A DNA stretch of 64,000 nt from Enchytraeus crypticus. Lineage: Eukaryota > Annelida > Clitellata > Enchytraeida > Enchytraeidae. A program made the position numbers and the translations under genes. Of this stretch, positions 9,599 to 19,801 are shown one piece after another. The DNA lies in the NCBI GenBank assembly GCA_905160935.1, contig CAJHZI010000462.1, forward strand, positions 16,001 through 80,000, read 5' to 3'. The notes under the pieces are model-generated. The model did not search any database, had not been told where the DNA came from, and was given only the letters and a program-made list of their open reading frames with translations. The number at the start of each line of letters is the position of its first letter. The stretch's first letter is position 1.

Positions 9599-11756
9599 TC
9601 CAATCCTCTCTCCGTTATAGGAGTTTGAAAATGGAGTCGTGGGTTCGATTTTTCATGCTTAGGCGGTATTAATCTTGAGGATGCAAGGATGTCTTGCTCA
9701 TATAGCCAGTTAGAGGCTAAATCAATAAGACTGGAGCTGCTGTGAACAGAACTCATGCTTATTCGTTCAATGTATGATAAATTATAGTATTTGTGTACTA
9801 TTTGTATAGATTCTAACTAAATTAGAATATTGACACAAAAACCAGTGATTTATTATCTCAAAAGATTTATTATTAACAAAGAAACACGATAGCAATATAA
9901 CGAGTTAAAACATTAAACATAAAGATAGCATAGAATATTAAACTAACAATACGTAACAATTAATAAAATGCTAAAAATAGGCGATAAATGTAAAGTCAGT
10001 CTACTTACAATCAGTTAGTTAAATGTCTGCATTTGCAATCGAAATAAGAGAGAGAAAATGGGAAAGAGTTATTGGCTTCAAGGCACTCCTCACTTATATG
10101 ATTTGATACTTTCCCTCTTTTCTTCTTTAGTATGACTGTTAACACGTGAGGTGTTATTTCACAGTCGTTCAGTTAAATCTGTGAAAAAGACGCTTAACTA
10201 GAGTAGGCAACTAGTAAATTGCGCTTTCCGCAGAATTCAGAATTGTAGTTGTTTAGCTGAAATCTATGAAAGCAACACCTATCTAGATTAGGCACTAGAA
10301 AATCAGTATTCTTCGTAAAATTTCGCTCTTTTCTGATTCTGTCTTCCTCTTCAATTTCTTTCTTCAATTTTCAGTCTTCTATCTTCACTGCCAACACAAA
10401 GTGTTGTAAACGCAGCTATTTACCTGAATTGACGAGAAAACGCTTATCTAGATCTCTAGTAATCGGCGTTTCTGGTACAATCAAGGATTTTTACATTCAA
10501 TGGATTGAGATATTGAAATGGATCGTGATTAACCAACTCATTGAAGGATAGACGACAATTCCACACAAAATCTGCAATCCCGTGAGGCACAATCGTTTCA
10601 ATATAGATTTCGTATTTTCCGTGCTAACTATCGCCGACCTATAGAAGGTGCATAATAGCAGTACTTTCTACGAATGCAATCAGAAGTTCAGAAGCTTGTA
10701 TGGAATCTACTAGTTTATGTGTTTGTCGCAATAATTCATATTAAGAATTATCTTTAGACAAGTTCAGCTAGTAATTCCGCACATGCCAGAGTTCAGGAGT
10801 GAACTAACTCCTATAGCCTGTTCTCTGGTAATATAGTATTGACCGAGGCCATGCTCAACAGCCAATCAGAATCAAGCTCTTCATAAGCATTTCTCCACCC
10901 AACCCCCACGAGTGGTTGCGTTGCATGCATGTATCTTATGCATATAATTTCTATTATTACTTTACATAATCTACTGTTTTTACTGAATGTCCTATCATAT
11001 TTAATTTAACATCAGTTTTTACATGAATACACCAATAAGCAAAGATCATATCTCAATATATGAAGGTTAAACTTCTAATAACATATTAATTTGCATTTCC
11101 TCATTACTTATTTTAATATCCTCGTTTCATAACCTTGCAATTCTAACGCAAAATAAATTCTAATGAACACAAGCTGAAATGACTACAAGTCTTGATGCAC
11201 AAAGATCAATCTAAACACAAACATGAGTGTAAATAAAATTAATTCCAAACATATGGGTGAGAAATAATTTATGTAACCCATTTAGTTGCGCTACATTATA
11301 GTGAAACGTCAAATCATCTTTTATTCCCACCTTACTTTAAGATTAAATTACAAATTATATATCAGTTTACAATATACAATTTATTAAAATATCTCTCAAT
11401 GCACAAATAGCCATTTGAAATAATCCACATCTTGTACATGGTACAGTTTAGAGCAATTTACAGTGATTTTTAATAGTAAATATAACTCGAGATTACTTGT
11501 TAAGTGAATTAAATTGAAGCCACTACTTGTAATAGTGCAGCAAAAGATAAATATTCCCGCTCTCACAGAGCCAGCCATGAATATTGAATAAAATTTTAAT
11601 TTCTCAAATCACTTTAAATATATCGCAAACTGAATAAAAATATAGCACTAGAACGGCTTCACAGTCCATAAACCAGATTTCTTATAATAATAAAACATTA
11701 TTATTTAAATATGCGTCGTTTAGTAATCATTGTGGCAGAAGTTTCCGTTTCTTCTA
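9597..11756. other. Non-coding AT-rich DNA
   Basis: No supported gene. At 9600-9770 the minus strand reads an ordinary-looking 55-residue peptide that runs into the TA repeat; it may be a fragment of a lost coding sequence. The rest is AT-rich with a degenerate repeat at 10160-10475. Candidate poly(A) signals for the gene at 11807 fall at its right edge. Confidence 0.5.
10160..10475 (+). repeat. Three degenerate copies of a 55-bp unit
   Basis: Segments at about 10165-10220, 10250-10305 and 10418-10470 share the pattern GTT-AG-TGAAATC-TGAAAA, then AACGCTTATCTAGA and a TAGTAA-TCGGCG-like end. Spacing is uneven (85 and 168 bp). Function unknown. Confidence 0.45.
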
Positions 11757-11806
11757 TTTATTTTTGTTCTAATCTAGGAACTAAAGTTCTTTAAAGTAAA
11801 GACTTT

Positions 11807-12064
11807 TTAAATCTTTGCAATGCCCCAAAAAGAACCTGTCGCAAACATGAGCATTGGTCGAAAGAAATCTTCACCATTGACATAACCAATACCAATGGTT
11901 TGATTTTCATTAAGGTGAACAACAAGGCTAGTGTGGCACGTGTCAATCATATTGCTGTTGTCTCCTTCGAGCTTTCGCCGCTCCACGTGGCACTCACTTA
12001 TCTTCCTGTTGTCATCTAATATCACATGGTGAAAGTTATCGGATCTTGGGTTTTGATATGTAAC
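11807..12064 (-). CDS. Terminal exon of a TNF-superfamily ligand (C-terminal half of TNF homology domain)
   Basis: Eighty-five codons and a TAA stop (11807-11809). Just upstream on the minus strand is a strong 3' splice site: a pyrimidine tract ending TTTGTGCCTTTACAG, so the exon begins in phase 0 with V-T-Y-Q. It contains two cysteines placed as in TNF ligands (SECHVERR and IDTCHTSLVVHLNENQ), a beta strand TIGIGYV, and the closing GSFWGIAKI, resembling the F-x-G-x-x-K end of TNF domains. Such ligands are trimeric type II membrane proteins that signal through TNF receptors. AATAAA on the minus strand at 11757-11762, about 45 bp past the stop, is a likely poly(A) signal. The upstream exon with the first half of the domain was not found. 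C1q-like is the main alternative. Confidence 0.6.
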   Translation of the reverse strand, partial: VTYQNPRSDNFHHVILDDNRKISECHVERRKLEGDNSNMIDTCHTSLVVHLNENQTIGIGYVNGEDFFRPMLMFATGSFWGIAKI

Positions 12065-12739
12065 CTGTAAAGGCACAAAGGCACATTGCAATGATTAAAG
12101 ATTTTTCACATGGCTAATGTTATTGATATTAATTTTAGATACAATCATATTGAATAAGCTCATAATTTATGTCATTAAAATCAAATGAACTAATTTAGCT
12201 AGCAACATTAATGAGGTTTATCGAGGTTGATTCAAATGTACAAGTTATCCGAACATTGTTAAAACATTTAATTGAAGATGTAATCAAAATTAGTTTATTA
12301 TAAAGCATAAAACAAAAATATTGAGAATACAGCAGACTTTGGGACTGTTTTGGCATGGCTTCAAACTTGTGTACCACAACAGGTACAATGAATTAGTAAT
12401 TATAATCTGATGGAAAAGAAATCATTCTAAATATTTAATTAGCATGATAAAATCTAATTTTAAACATATAGAAATTACCAACATTTTCATTCCTGGATAA
12501 TTCTACGATGGATTTGATTTTTTTCTCTGATTACATAGAAGTTTTGTAGCAATGATAAAATCCCCAATTTCGTAGGGGCTTTGCTAAAACAGTTATATAT
12601 TCAACGAACATTAACAATGTTGAAATCTTTTAACAATATCGACTAACAGTAGCTCGACAACAACTCCTATTGACGCAAAGAGGATATACAGATATGTGCA
12701 TTAAGCAGCCTAGACGTAGTATTGTAAAACATCATCATT
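12065..12739. other. Intron-like DNA upstream of the TNF-like exon
   Basis: AT-rich, no supported gene. Presumably intron 5' of the exon ending at 12064. An AGCCTAGACG-containing stretch at 12708-12755 is repeated, diverged, at 13947-13990 on the far side of the LINE fragment. Confidence 0.5.
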
Positions 12740-13870
12740 CAATATCATTTATCATCTTCCCTTAAACCTCAGTTTAGCCAGGGTCGCGATACGAATAGAC
12801 CTTCTCCGGCCCTCTCGGTCCCACATCTTATCATCAGTCAATCCCCTATTTTTAATGTCATTCTTAATTACCGCATCCCAAGTCAATTGTGGTCTATCTC
12901 TCCCTAGTTGCATCCAGCTTTTCCCTCCAAACTCTCTTTACTACATCGTCATCTGCCTCTCACACAATATGCCCATACCATCTCAATCACGACTGAGCCA
13001 ACCTATCCCCAATCTCTCAGCATTCAAATTCATTCTCACATATTACTTTTCCATTCTCTCCTTCTTAGTTCTTCCACACATTAATTGTTACATTCTCATT
13101 TCTACCACATGCAAACTCTGTAAATGATCCCTTTATAGTACCCAACATTCCGAACAATACGTCCTTACTGGCTTTACCACAGAACCATAAAATTTGCCTT
13201 TCAGTCTTACTGGTATTTTCCGATCACACAACACTCCACTTGCTTCCCTTCATTGATCCCAACCAGCCAGAATCTTACTAGGGACCTCCTTTTCCAACTC
13301 TCCATTAACCTCTATTACAGACCCCAAATACTTAAAATCTGTTACCTTCATTAGCTCCACCCCTTGACTTATTTCTCAGTTTATCATTTCATCTCACCCT
13401 TCCACTCTCCAAATGCTCCGTTTTTCCTTATTCATCCTCAGTACTATACTTTCCAATGCCTCTCTCACTTTTTCCAACATCAATATCTCACTTACTTTCT
13501 TCAGTGTCTTCTACTATCACCAGATCATCTACAAATAGCATGCACCATGGGAGCACCTTAATAACTTCCGTAAGCAACTCATCCGCATTCAAAATAAATA
13601 AATAAGGACTTAGGGCTGATCCTTGATGTACCCCGATCTTCACCTCCAAACTCCCAGATTGTCCACTCTCCACTCTCACACTAGTCCTCCCCCCTGCTAT
13701 TCATATCTTTGATAAACTCAACATTTCTCCTGTTCACTTTCCTCACATTCAAATCTTCTCAAACCAGTTCTCGCGGAACACTATCAGAGGCCTTTTCCAC
13801 AAATACCATCTGTATCTTCTTCATCTTTCTCCTTTTCTCCTCAATCAGTTGCATCAAATAAGGATTGCTT
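12740..13870 (-). pseudogene. RTE-like LINE reverse transcriptase fragment
   Basis: On the minus strand: from 13870 a degenerate stretch with FVEKASDSVPRE (motif A region, broken), then VKIGVHQGSALSPYLFILNA (motif B) and PWCMLFVDDLVIVEDTEES (catalytic FVDD) in an intact 63-codon frame (13679-13488). The remainder to 12740 is frameshifted but keeps an RLRWYGHI-like segment and a W-D-x-x-x-x-D tail typical of the C-terminus of these elements. The 5' part of the element is missing; the right edge abuts a TA microsatellite. Confidence 0.7.
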
Positions 13871-13872
13871 AG

Positions 13873-13873
<1 letters not shown>

Positions 13874-13944
<71 letters not shown>
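13874..13944. repeat. (TA)n microsatellite
   Basis: About 70 bp of pure TA at the 5' break of the LINE fragment. Confidence 0.95.
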
Positions 13945-13947
<3 letters not shown>

Positions 13948-14275
13948 GTAGCCTAGACGAAGTACTTTCAAAACATCATAGTTCAAAATAAAAGATCAAC
14001 AGCTTTGTTGACCTAAAGTTCTACTTTAAAAATTTGTCCATTTCAAGCATTATGTTGGCCAGTAAACTCATTCATTCGCAATTATACCTGACTATAGATA
14101 AGACAAAGTCCGGCTTTGAGAATAGTTACTTTTCCCGATGAAGTGTTGAACAAGAAGTGGTTTGAAGTATAATCCTTGTTATGTAGTTTAACAACCCACC
14201 CCGTTAGAGTTTTGATTTTATCGTCTAAAATAGAGTAAAAGTATTATATAATTGAGTTACTTCAATTCGTTGCAT

Positions 14276-14415
14276 CTATCTGTCTGTCTGTCCGTCGGTC
14301 TGTCTGTGCTGTGTGTCTGTGTGTCCGCCTGTCTGTGTGTCTGTCTGTCCGCCTGTCCGTCCGTCCGACCGTCCGTCTGTCCATCCGTCCGTCCGTCCGT
14401 CTGTCTGTCTGTCTA
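14276..14415 (+). repeat. (CTGT)n/(CCGT)n microsatellite
   Basis: Tandem tetranucleotides mixing CTGT, CCGT and CTGTGTGT; gives a spurious Pro/Val/Ser-rich frame. Confidence 0.95.
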
Positions 14416-14652
14416 GTTTTGATACTATCCTGTCTAATTACAGATTAAAGTTTAGAATGTGCTTGCTGGATAATGCTAATCTGCTAGTTAAATGTTTTTG
14501 ATGTTCTGATCTTATTATAGCCTTGTATGCCTAATTCTTTAAGTAATTGTCTTATGGCTCAATTTATGCACAGCTTATTTGCTTTTCTGGTTTTTGTTGC
14601 ATTATTGTATGTGCAAAATTCATGTATGGGTACGCCTAAAATAAAGCAATAA

Positions 14653-14656
14653 ATAT

Positions 14657-14728
<72 letters not shown>

Positions 14729-14751
14729 CTATATACACATTTAATTTATAT

Positions 14752-14785
<34 letters not shown>

Positions 14786-14788
14786 GAG

Positions 14789-14844
<56 letters not shown>
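14653..14844. repeat. (TA)n microsatellites
   Basis: Three TA tracts separated by short unique AT-rich spacers. Confidence 0.95.
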
Positions 14845-15577
14845 CTTCTTCTAGCGCAGAGCCTAATGGCAGGTTCATGGCATAGAACTCCTCCAATCAA
14901 TGGCATGGATGCTATTCTTTGAGAGCCTGAAGAGTGTTTTGGTTTTCGACAGCAAAAGGAAATCATCAGAACAGGCAATCAAAACATGTCTACCTACCGC
15001 TCTCATATTACCATCTTCTATTTTACTCAGATACTAGAGCAAAATGAATCGAGATTGCTACGAGAGCTTGTTGTGTTCTCGGTATTATTAAATTTTACCA
15101 TAGGCTGGACAAATTTTACACACTTTATTCGCATTACTGGGATGTCCCCTATGTTGACCACCAAAAATTACGGTAGATGTTCGAATATAGCTTTTTCATC
15201 GATGAATGACAGAGCTAACAATATTCCCTCCGCCTCATTGTTGTCTCTATTGCCATTTTCTGGTCGATTAGGAGAAGATTTAATTAAAGTTATCTATAGG
15301 TAACGCATCGATATCTGCTATTAGCTGGTCTTTCGCATTGCCTATGCACTTTGCGCTATAAAAGTCATTTAGCATAGATTTCATTAACCTCTTCGGTTGT
15401 CTCTTAAACGCATTTATCGCATTTATAGCAACGCTTTAATTTTAATACACTTATCGGACGCCAAGTTTGTTTACCGAGAGTCAGGGGAATCTCGGCACTA
15501 ATGGGTAATGCAATTTATATCATACCATTCCATGTTACTTTTGATTGAATCAAATGCGAGTGTAGTATAACAACAAC
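14845..15577. other. Unassigned region with an open, exon-like stretch
   Basis: 14853-14910 resembles the 3' tail of the LINE at 30620 (shared GGCAGGTTCATGG-type end). A 105-codon frame runs 14986-15303 on the plus strand; a pyrimidine-rich TTCTATTTTACTCAG ends at 15030 and GGTAAC lies at 15299-15304, so 15031-15299 could be an exon, but I recognise no protein in it. The rest shows nothing. Confidence 0.3.
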
Positions 15578-15735
15578 AACAAAAACAACAACAGAAATAG
15601 AGTGCTACACTTCGTCCAAGTCAACATTGAGCACTACGGTATCAAATCCAATTCCGATGAGCAGAGTGTGGGGTCCACAAACGGTGCAAGTCAAAATCGG
15701 GGAAATCAGCCCCAGGAAGGGTACTAGTGGAGTGG
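15578..15735 (-). mobile_element. SINE with (TTG)n tail, copy 1
   Basis: Read on the minus strand, a body containing TTTGTGGACCCCACAC, CTCTGCTCATCGG and AGTGCTCAATG is followed by a GTTGTTG tail (CAA repeats at 15578-15595 on the plus strand). The body aligns with the insertion at 17736-17878, which defines a short non-coding retroelement family. No A/B box pair was recognised. Confidence 0.6.
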
Positions 15736-16061
15736 AGGTTTACTTGTTTTTCTCAGTTTCAGTGCAATGGTTGAATAGGAGAGGTTAAAGAGAAAAGAGA
15801 AAATGTTGATGTATATGCTGATGAGAGTGAAATATTTTATTTCATTTATAAATAGCACATATAACTTTATTACCTTTAGTTGTGTTTCTGTATCTATCAA
15901 CATCCAGTTCCAAGTGGATAGCCTTAGAGTTCTAGTAAGTAATAAATAGAATCCAAATGAAAACCTTACAAATAATACACATCGGGCTATCCTGTTTAAT
16001 ATTTATACACTAAATTTAGTTACAATCTTTTGAATATTTACACAAATGAAAAATACTTCAC

Positions 16062-16172
<111 letters not shown>

Positions 16173-17115
16173 GTGCTCTAGCGCTCGTAATAAGTTCACA
16201 AGTGCTCCACATCTGCCGATGCATCCAATGACGAAGAGCTGTCAGTTTGGTCCAATGGCCAAGTCACTTGTTCTCCGCCCTCGACCGCAGCCAATAAACA
16301 AAAGTCATGGGACCGTCCTATAGTGGATCGGATATATAGTCGACTTTTGTAGTCCCACTCCAGAGCAGTAGACAGAGCAGAACTTCTAGCTGTGTCAATC
16401 AAAAAAGCAGCGACTGGCTTTATGCTCTTCCCATTGCTTCTTGCGGACTTTTCTTGGACAATGAGGCAACTCGAGTGGCTGTTAGCTACCGTTTATGTGC
16501 GAAAACTTGCGAACCTCACATTTGCCCCTGCGGTCATGAAGTCGACGTTTTGGGTCTCCATGGTCTCTCCTGCAAACGAAGCTCAGGCAGAATGTCTTGC
16601 CATCAAAATTTAAACGACATACTATGGCGAGCCCTTTCGCGTGCTGGCATCCCTTCCTGGAAGGAACCAAGCGGGTTGTCTAGGTCAGATGGTAAGCGCC
16701 CGGATGGCTTAGCCTAAGTGCCTTGGTGCAACGGTAAATGTGCCTATGGGTTGTAACGGTCATTGACACTATGGCAAATTCCAATCTGAGTACAACCTCA
16801 GCCACTGCCGGTGAAGCTGCTAAGAAAATGTTTAAGTACTGCGATCAGTCCTTAGAGTACGAAGTTGTTCCGGTGGCCATTAAAACCATGAGCCCCATGA
16901 ATCCCGATGGAGTTGACTTCATTAATGGCATAGGAAGGCTAATTTCAGAGCGAACCGGCGATAAACTTTCCATAACTTTGCAAAGATTTAATGCAGTCTG
17001 CTTCAGCAATTCTTTTAAACAGCTAGACGGCCTCGTGTAGCCGGTTGGCGATTTAGCACGTTTTGCTCAAATCGCTTATCAAACCTTGGGTTCTTTACAC
17101 CCGGGGTCAAAAATA
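16173..17115 (+). mobile_element. RLE-LINE copy A1 (zinc finger and endonuclease end only)
   Basis: A 5'-truncated copy of a LINE whose protein ends in a CCHC finger and a restriction-like endonuclease. Readable pieces: TCEPHICPCGHEVDVLGLHG (finger), SGLSRSDGKRPDGL (PD motif of the endonuclease), then the VPVAIKTMSPMNPDGVDFIN module with stop at 17038-17040. A stop just after RPDGLA and frame changes break it. A 3' tail with TTCTTTACACCCGGGG leads into TAA repeats (17110-17150). TAA repeats also lie immediately 5'. The 5' edge is at the same place of the element as in copy A3. Confidence 0.75.
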
Positions 17116-17306
17116 GTAATAATAATATTAATAACAATAATAATAATATATACACTTATTTAGTAATATACATGTAATTTGTCTACAGTTATCTAATAAT
17201 TAATAATAAAAATAATCATAAAGGAAAATTCGTTAGAGATGAAGAGAGAACGAGGCCTACTGTATCCAGCGGTCCACAGGCTGCTCTCGATAATATAATG
17301 ATGATG

Positions 17307-17343
<37 letters not shown>
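17116..17343. repeat. TAA repeats around a short unique spacer
   Basis: Imperfect TAA at 17110-17150, a 130-bp spacer without recognised features, then TGATGA/TAATAA at 17291-17343 abutting copy A2. Confidence 0.85.
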
Positions 17344-17735
17344 GTGAGTAACCAGAAATCATGGGACCGTTCTATAGTGGATCGGATTTATAACCGTCTG
17401 TTAGAATCTCAGTCCAGTGCAGTAGACAGACTACGACTCCTAGCTGTATCATCCAAGAGAAGCAGCGACTGGCTTCACGCACTCCCTGCGGCTTCTTGTG
17501 GGCTTTTTTAGACAATGAGGCGATTCGAGTAGCCGTTAGTTTCCGTTTAGGGGCGAAAACTTGCGAGTCTCACATGTGCCCCTGCGGTCATGAAGTCGAC
17601 GCTTTAGGTCTCCACGGCTCCTCCTGCAAACGAAGCTCAGGTAGAATGTCTCGCCATCACAATTTAAATGACTTAATATGGCGAGCACTTTCAAGAGCAG
17701 GCATCCCTTCCTCTAAGGAACCAAGTGGGATGTCC

Positions 17736-17878
17736 ACCCGTGATCTGACTGACCACCCGGATTTTGTCTCGCACCGTTTATGGACCCCTCACTTTGCTCA
17801 TCGGCTTTGATCACAGTGCTCAATGGACGACTGTCATGGACGACAGTAGCAATCTAATCGTATTGTTGTTGTTGTTGT
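17736..17878 (+). mobile_element. SINE with (TTG)n tail, copy 2, with target duplication
   Basis: Interrupts RLE-LINE copy A2 exactly where A1 and A3 are continuous. The 5-bp target TGTCC is present on both sides (17731-17735 and 17879-17883). The body shares TATGGACCCC, TTTGCTCATCGG and CAGTGCTCAATGG with copy 1 and ends in five TTG units. This is a clean retroposition footprint. Confidence 0.75.
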
Positions 17879-18314
17879 TGTCCAGATCAGACGGCAAGCG
17901 TCCGGACGGCATGACTTTAGTGCCCTGGTGCAACGGTAAATGTTCATATCACGGTCATTGACACTATGGCAAACTCCTACCTGAATAAGACTTCAGTCAC
18001 AGCCGGTGGAGCTGCTGTTCATGCCGCCTCTAGGAAGTTGGATAAATACCGTGATCTGTCCTTAGGATATGAAGTTGTTCCGGTGGCCATTGAAACCATG
18101 GGCCCGATGAATCCCGAAGGAGCTGACTTTATTAATGGCATAGGCAGACTTATTGCAGAGCAAACCGGCGATAAGCGAGAGACTTCTTTTCTTTGGCAAA
18201 GGCTTTCCATGCCTTTGCAAAGATTTAATGTAGTCTGCTTCAACAATTCTTTTAAGTCGATTGAGGACCTCGAGTAGCCGGGCGGCGATTCAGCACGTAT
18301 TGCTCGAATCGTTT

Positions 18315-18340
18315 TTATCAAACCCCGGGGGGTTTGATAA
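18315..18340. repeat. 12-bp fold-back in the A2 3' tail
   Basis: TTATCAAACCCC (18315-18326) and its exact reverse complement (18329-18340). A1 and A3 have only the first arm followed directly by GGTTCTTTACAC, so the second arm was added in A2. Confidence 0.85.
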
Positions 18341-18365
18341 CAATTCTTTACACTGGGGTAAAAAA

Positions 18366-18447
18366 ATAATAACAATAATAATTATTATTATTATTATTAC
18401 TATTTATTATTATTATTGTTATCATTATTATTATTATTATTATCATC

Positions 18448-18481
<34 letters not shown>

Positions 18482-18483
18482 TT
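18366..18483. repeat. TAA/TTA microsatellite
   Basis: AAT units then ATT units with ACT and ATC variants, joining the 3' end of A2 to the 5' break of B1. Confidence 0.9.
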
Positions 18484-19443
18484 TTGCAGGACACTGAATT
18501 GGAAGAGTTGAATGAACAAATTACTGGTGAACAGTTGAACCTCGACAATGAGATCACTGACGTGTTAGGTGACGATCGCGATGTGGTTCAGGAACACTAT
18601 GTGGACGCTGTTAGTCCTGACGTAACCAGAAACAAGGAAAACACCTCCAACAGTCTACCCAGAATTAATCTTAGACCTGCCATTTCAGCACCTATGCAGA
18701 ATCTAAGTCCCATCCCATCTGTGGCTTCATCTGTTCTAACCCAAAATAAAAGCCAAATCCAAACGGGTGCCCGACCTATACCCCCAAAAACTCAAATTAA
18801 ATCGGGGGTTCAGTCCACGCAGCCTCAGCCTCAGGTGCCGACTGGTGACAAGCGGGCACTGGGGCAGCACGTGAGCACTAGGGTGATCGTGAACGGGTTG
18901 AACACAGCCCGTCTAAAAGAGAAGAGATGCGTCCTACGTCCCTGCCTCTCAATACCCCCCTCCTCCTCCTCGAGTGTGTTCATAGAGCCTGAGATAGGTC
19001 CACAAGAGTTTTCTGCGCTGACAATCAGCGAAAAAAATAAGAAACTCGAGGCTAGAATGGCCTGTCTCCCAGGGGTCCCTCTTACCAGGGCCACAGCACC
19101 AGGGTCAAAGGCTGAACCAGATGTTGGCCTCAGGGCAGGCTGAGGCGGAGAGGCAGAGCTCATCGGGTTTTACAAATCAGAGCTCTAATCAAGCGGATAC
19201 TCGCTCCCAAAATTCTCTAGGAACAGCTATCCAGATTTCAGGGTCGATGACTTCTAAAAGCGGTTCTCCCAACAGAGTTCTCACAAGTGCCTCATCAACG
19301 CCTATTCAGGGGAGTCACCGTCGTGGTGGATCGATAACAGATGAAGTAGAGACGGGCGCTGCTGGAGCCAAAAGTTGTGGATTCAGGGCAATGTCACCCG
19401 CTGCATTTCTACAATATCTCTAGTTATATTCCTCCATCTACTG
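18484..19443 (+). mobile_element. RLE-LINE copy B1 (C-terminal extension only)
   Basis: A 5'-truncated copy starting at GCAGGACACTGAATTGG. Its 219-codon open frame (18484-19143) starts with DTELEELNEQITGEQ and is Ser/Pro/Gln-rich; it is collinear with residues near the end of the long frame in copy B3 and continues into a 3' part containing ARMACLPGVPL. No known domain is visible. A second open stretch 19121-19423 is in a different frame. The 3' end, GTCACCCGCTGC followed by a variable piece and (AAT)n, faces the 3' end of copy B2 across 42 bp of TAA/TTA. Confidence 0.75.
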
Positions 19444-19485
19444 AATAATAATAATAATTATTATTATTATTATTATTATTATTAT
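19444..19485. repeat. AAT/ATT junction between two converging LINE copies
   Basis: Five AAT units then about nine ATT units: the tails of B1 (plus) and B2 (minus) meet tail to tail. Confidence 0.9.
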
Positions 19486-19801
19486 CTTCGACAGTTGCTC
19501 TTTGTTATATTCTTGCGAAAGTTAAACGCTGCTGATCTCAGCAGCGGGTGACATTGTCCTGAATCCACTGCTTTTGGCTCCAGCAACGCCCGTCCCCTCT
19601 TCCTCTGTTATCGATCCACGACGACGGTGACTCCCCTGAATAGGCGTTGTTGAGGCAGTTGTGAGAACCCTGTTGGGAGAACCGAGTTTAGAAGTCAACC
19701 ACCCTGAAAGCTGGATGGCCTTTCATAGAGAATTCTTGGATCTAGTTTCCGCTTGATTAGGGCTCTGATGTGTAAAACCCGATGAGCTCTGCCTCTCTGC
19801 C

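Larger units (their letters stand above)
17344..18365 (+). mobile_element. RLE-LINE copy A2, interrupted by a SINE
   Basis: Begins within the element at GAGTAACCAGAAATCATGGG, about 110 bp further in than A1 and A3. It encodes the finger (CESHMCPCGHEVDALGLHG) to 17730, is interrupted by a 143-bp SINE, and resumes with SDGKRPDGMTLVPW and, from 17966, a 103-codon frame AASRKLDKYRDLSLGYEVVP to a stop at 18275-18277. The 3' tail carries a fold-back (18315-18340) absent from A1 and A3. Ends in TAA repeats. Confidence 0.8.

Noticed and set aside
9427-9756. Frames rich in Ile-Tyr
   Set aside because: Translation of TA repeats; also at 14559-14978, 25588-25857, 58523-58795.
11396-11578. 60-residue minus-strand frame starting MAGSVRAG
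   Set aside because: AT-rich codons, no splice or domain support; lies downstream of the TNF-like exon in probable 3' flanking DNA.
14313-14501. Pro/Val/Ser/Cys-rich frame
   Set aside because: Translation of a CTGT/CCGT microsatellite.
19121-19423. 100-residue frame overlapping the end of copy B1
   Set aside because: Frame change within the LINE 3' part; not counted as a separate gene.
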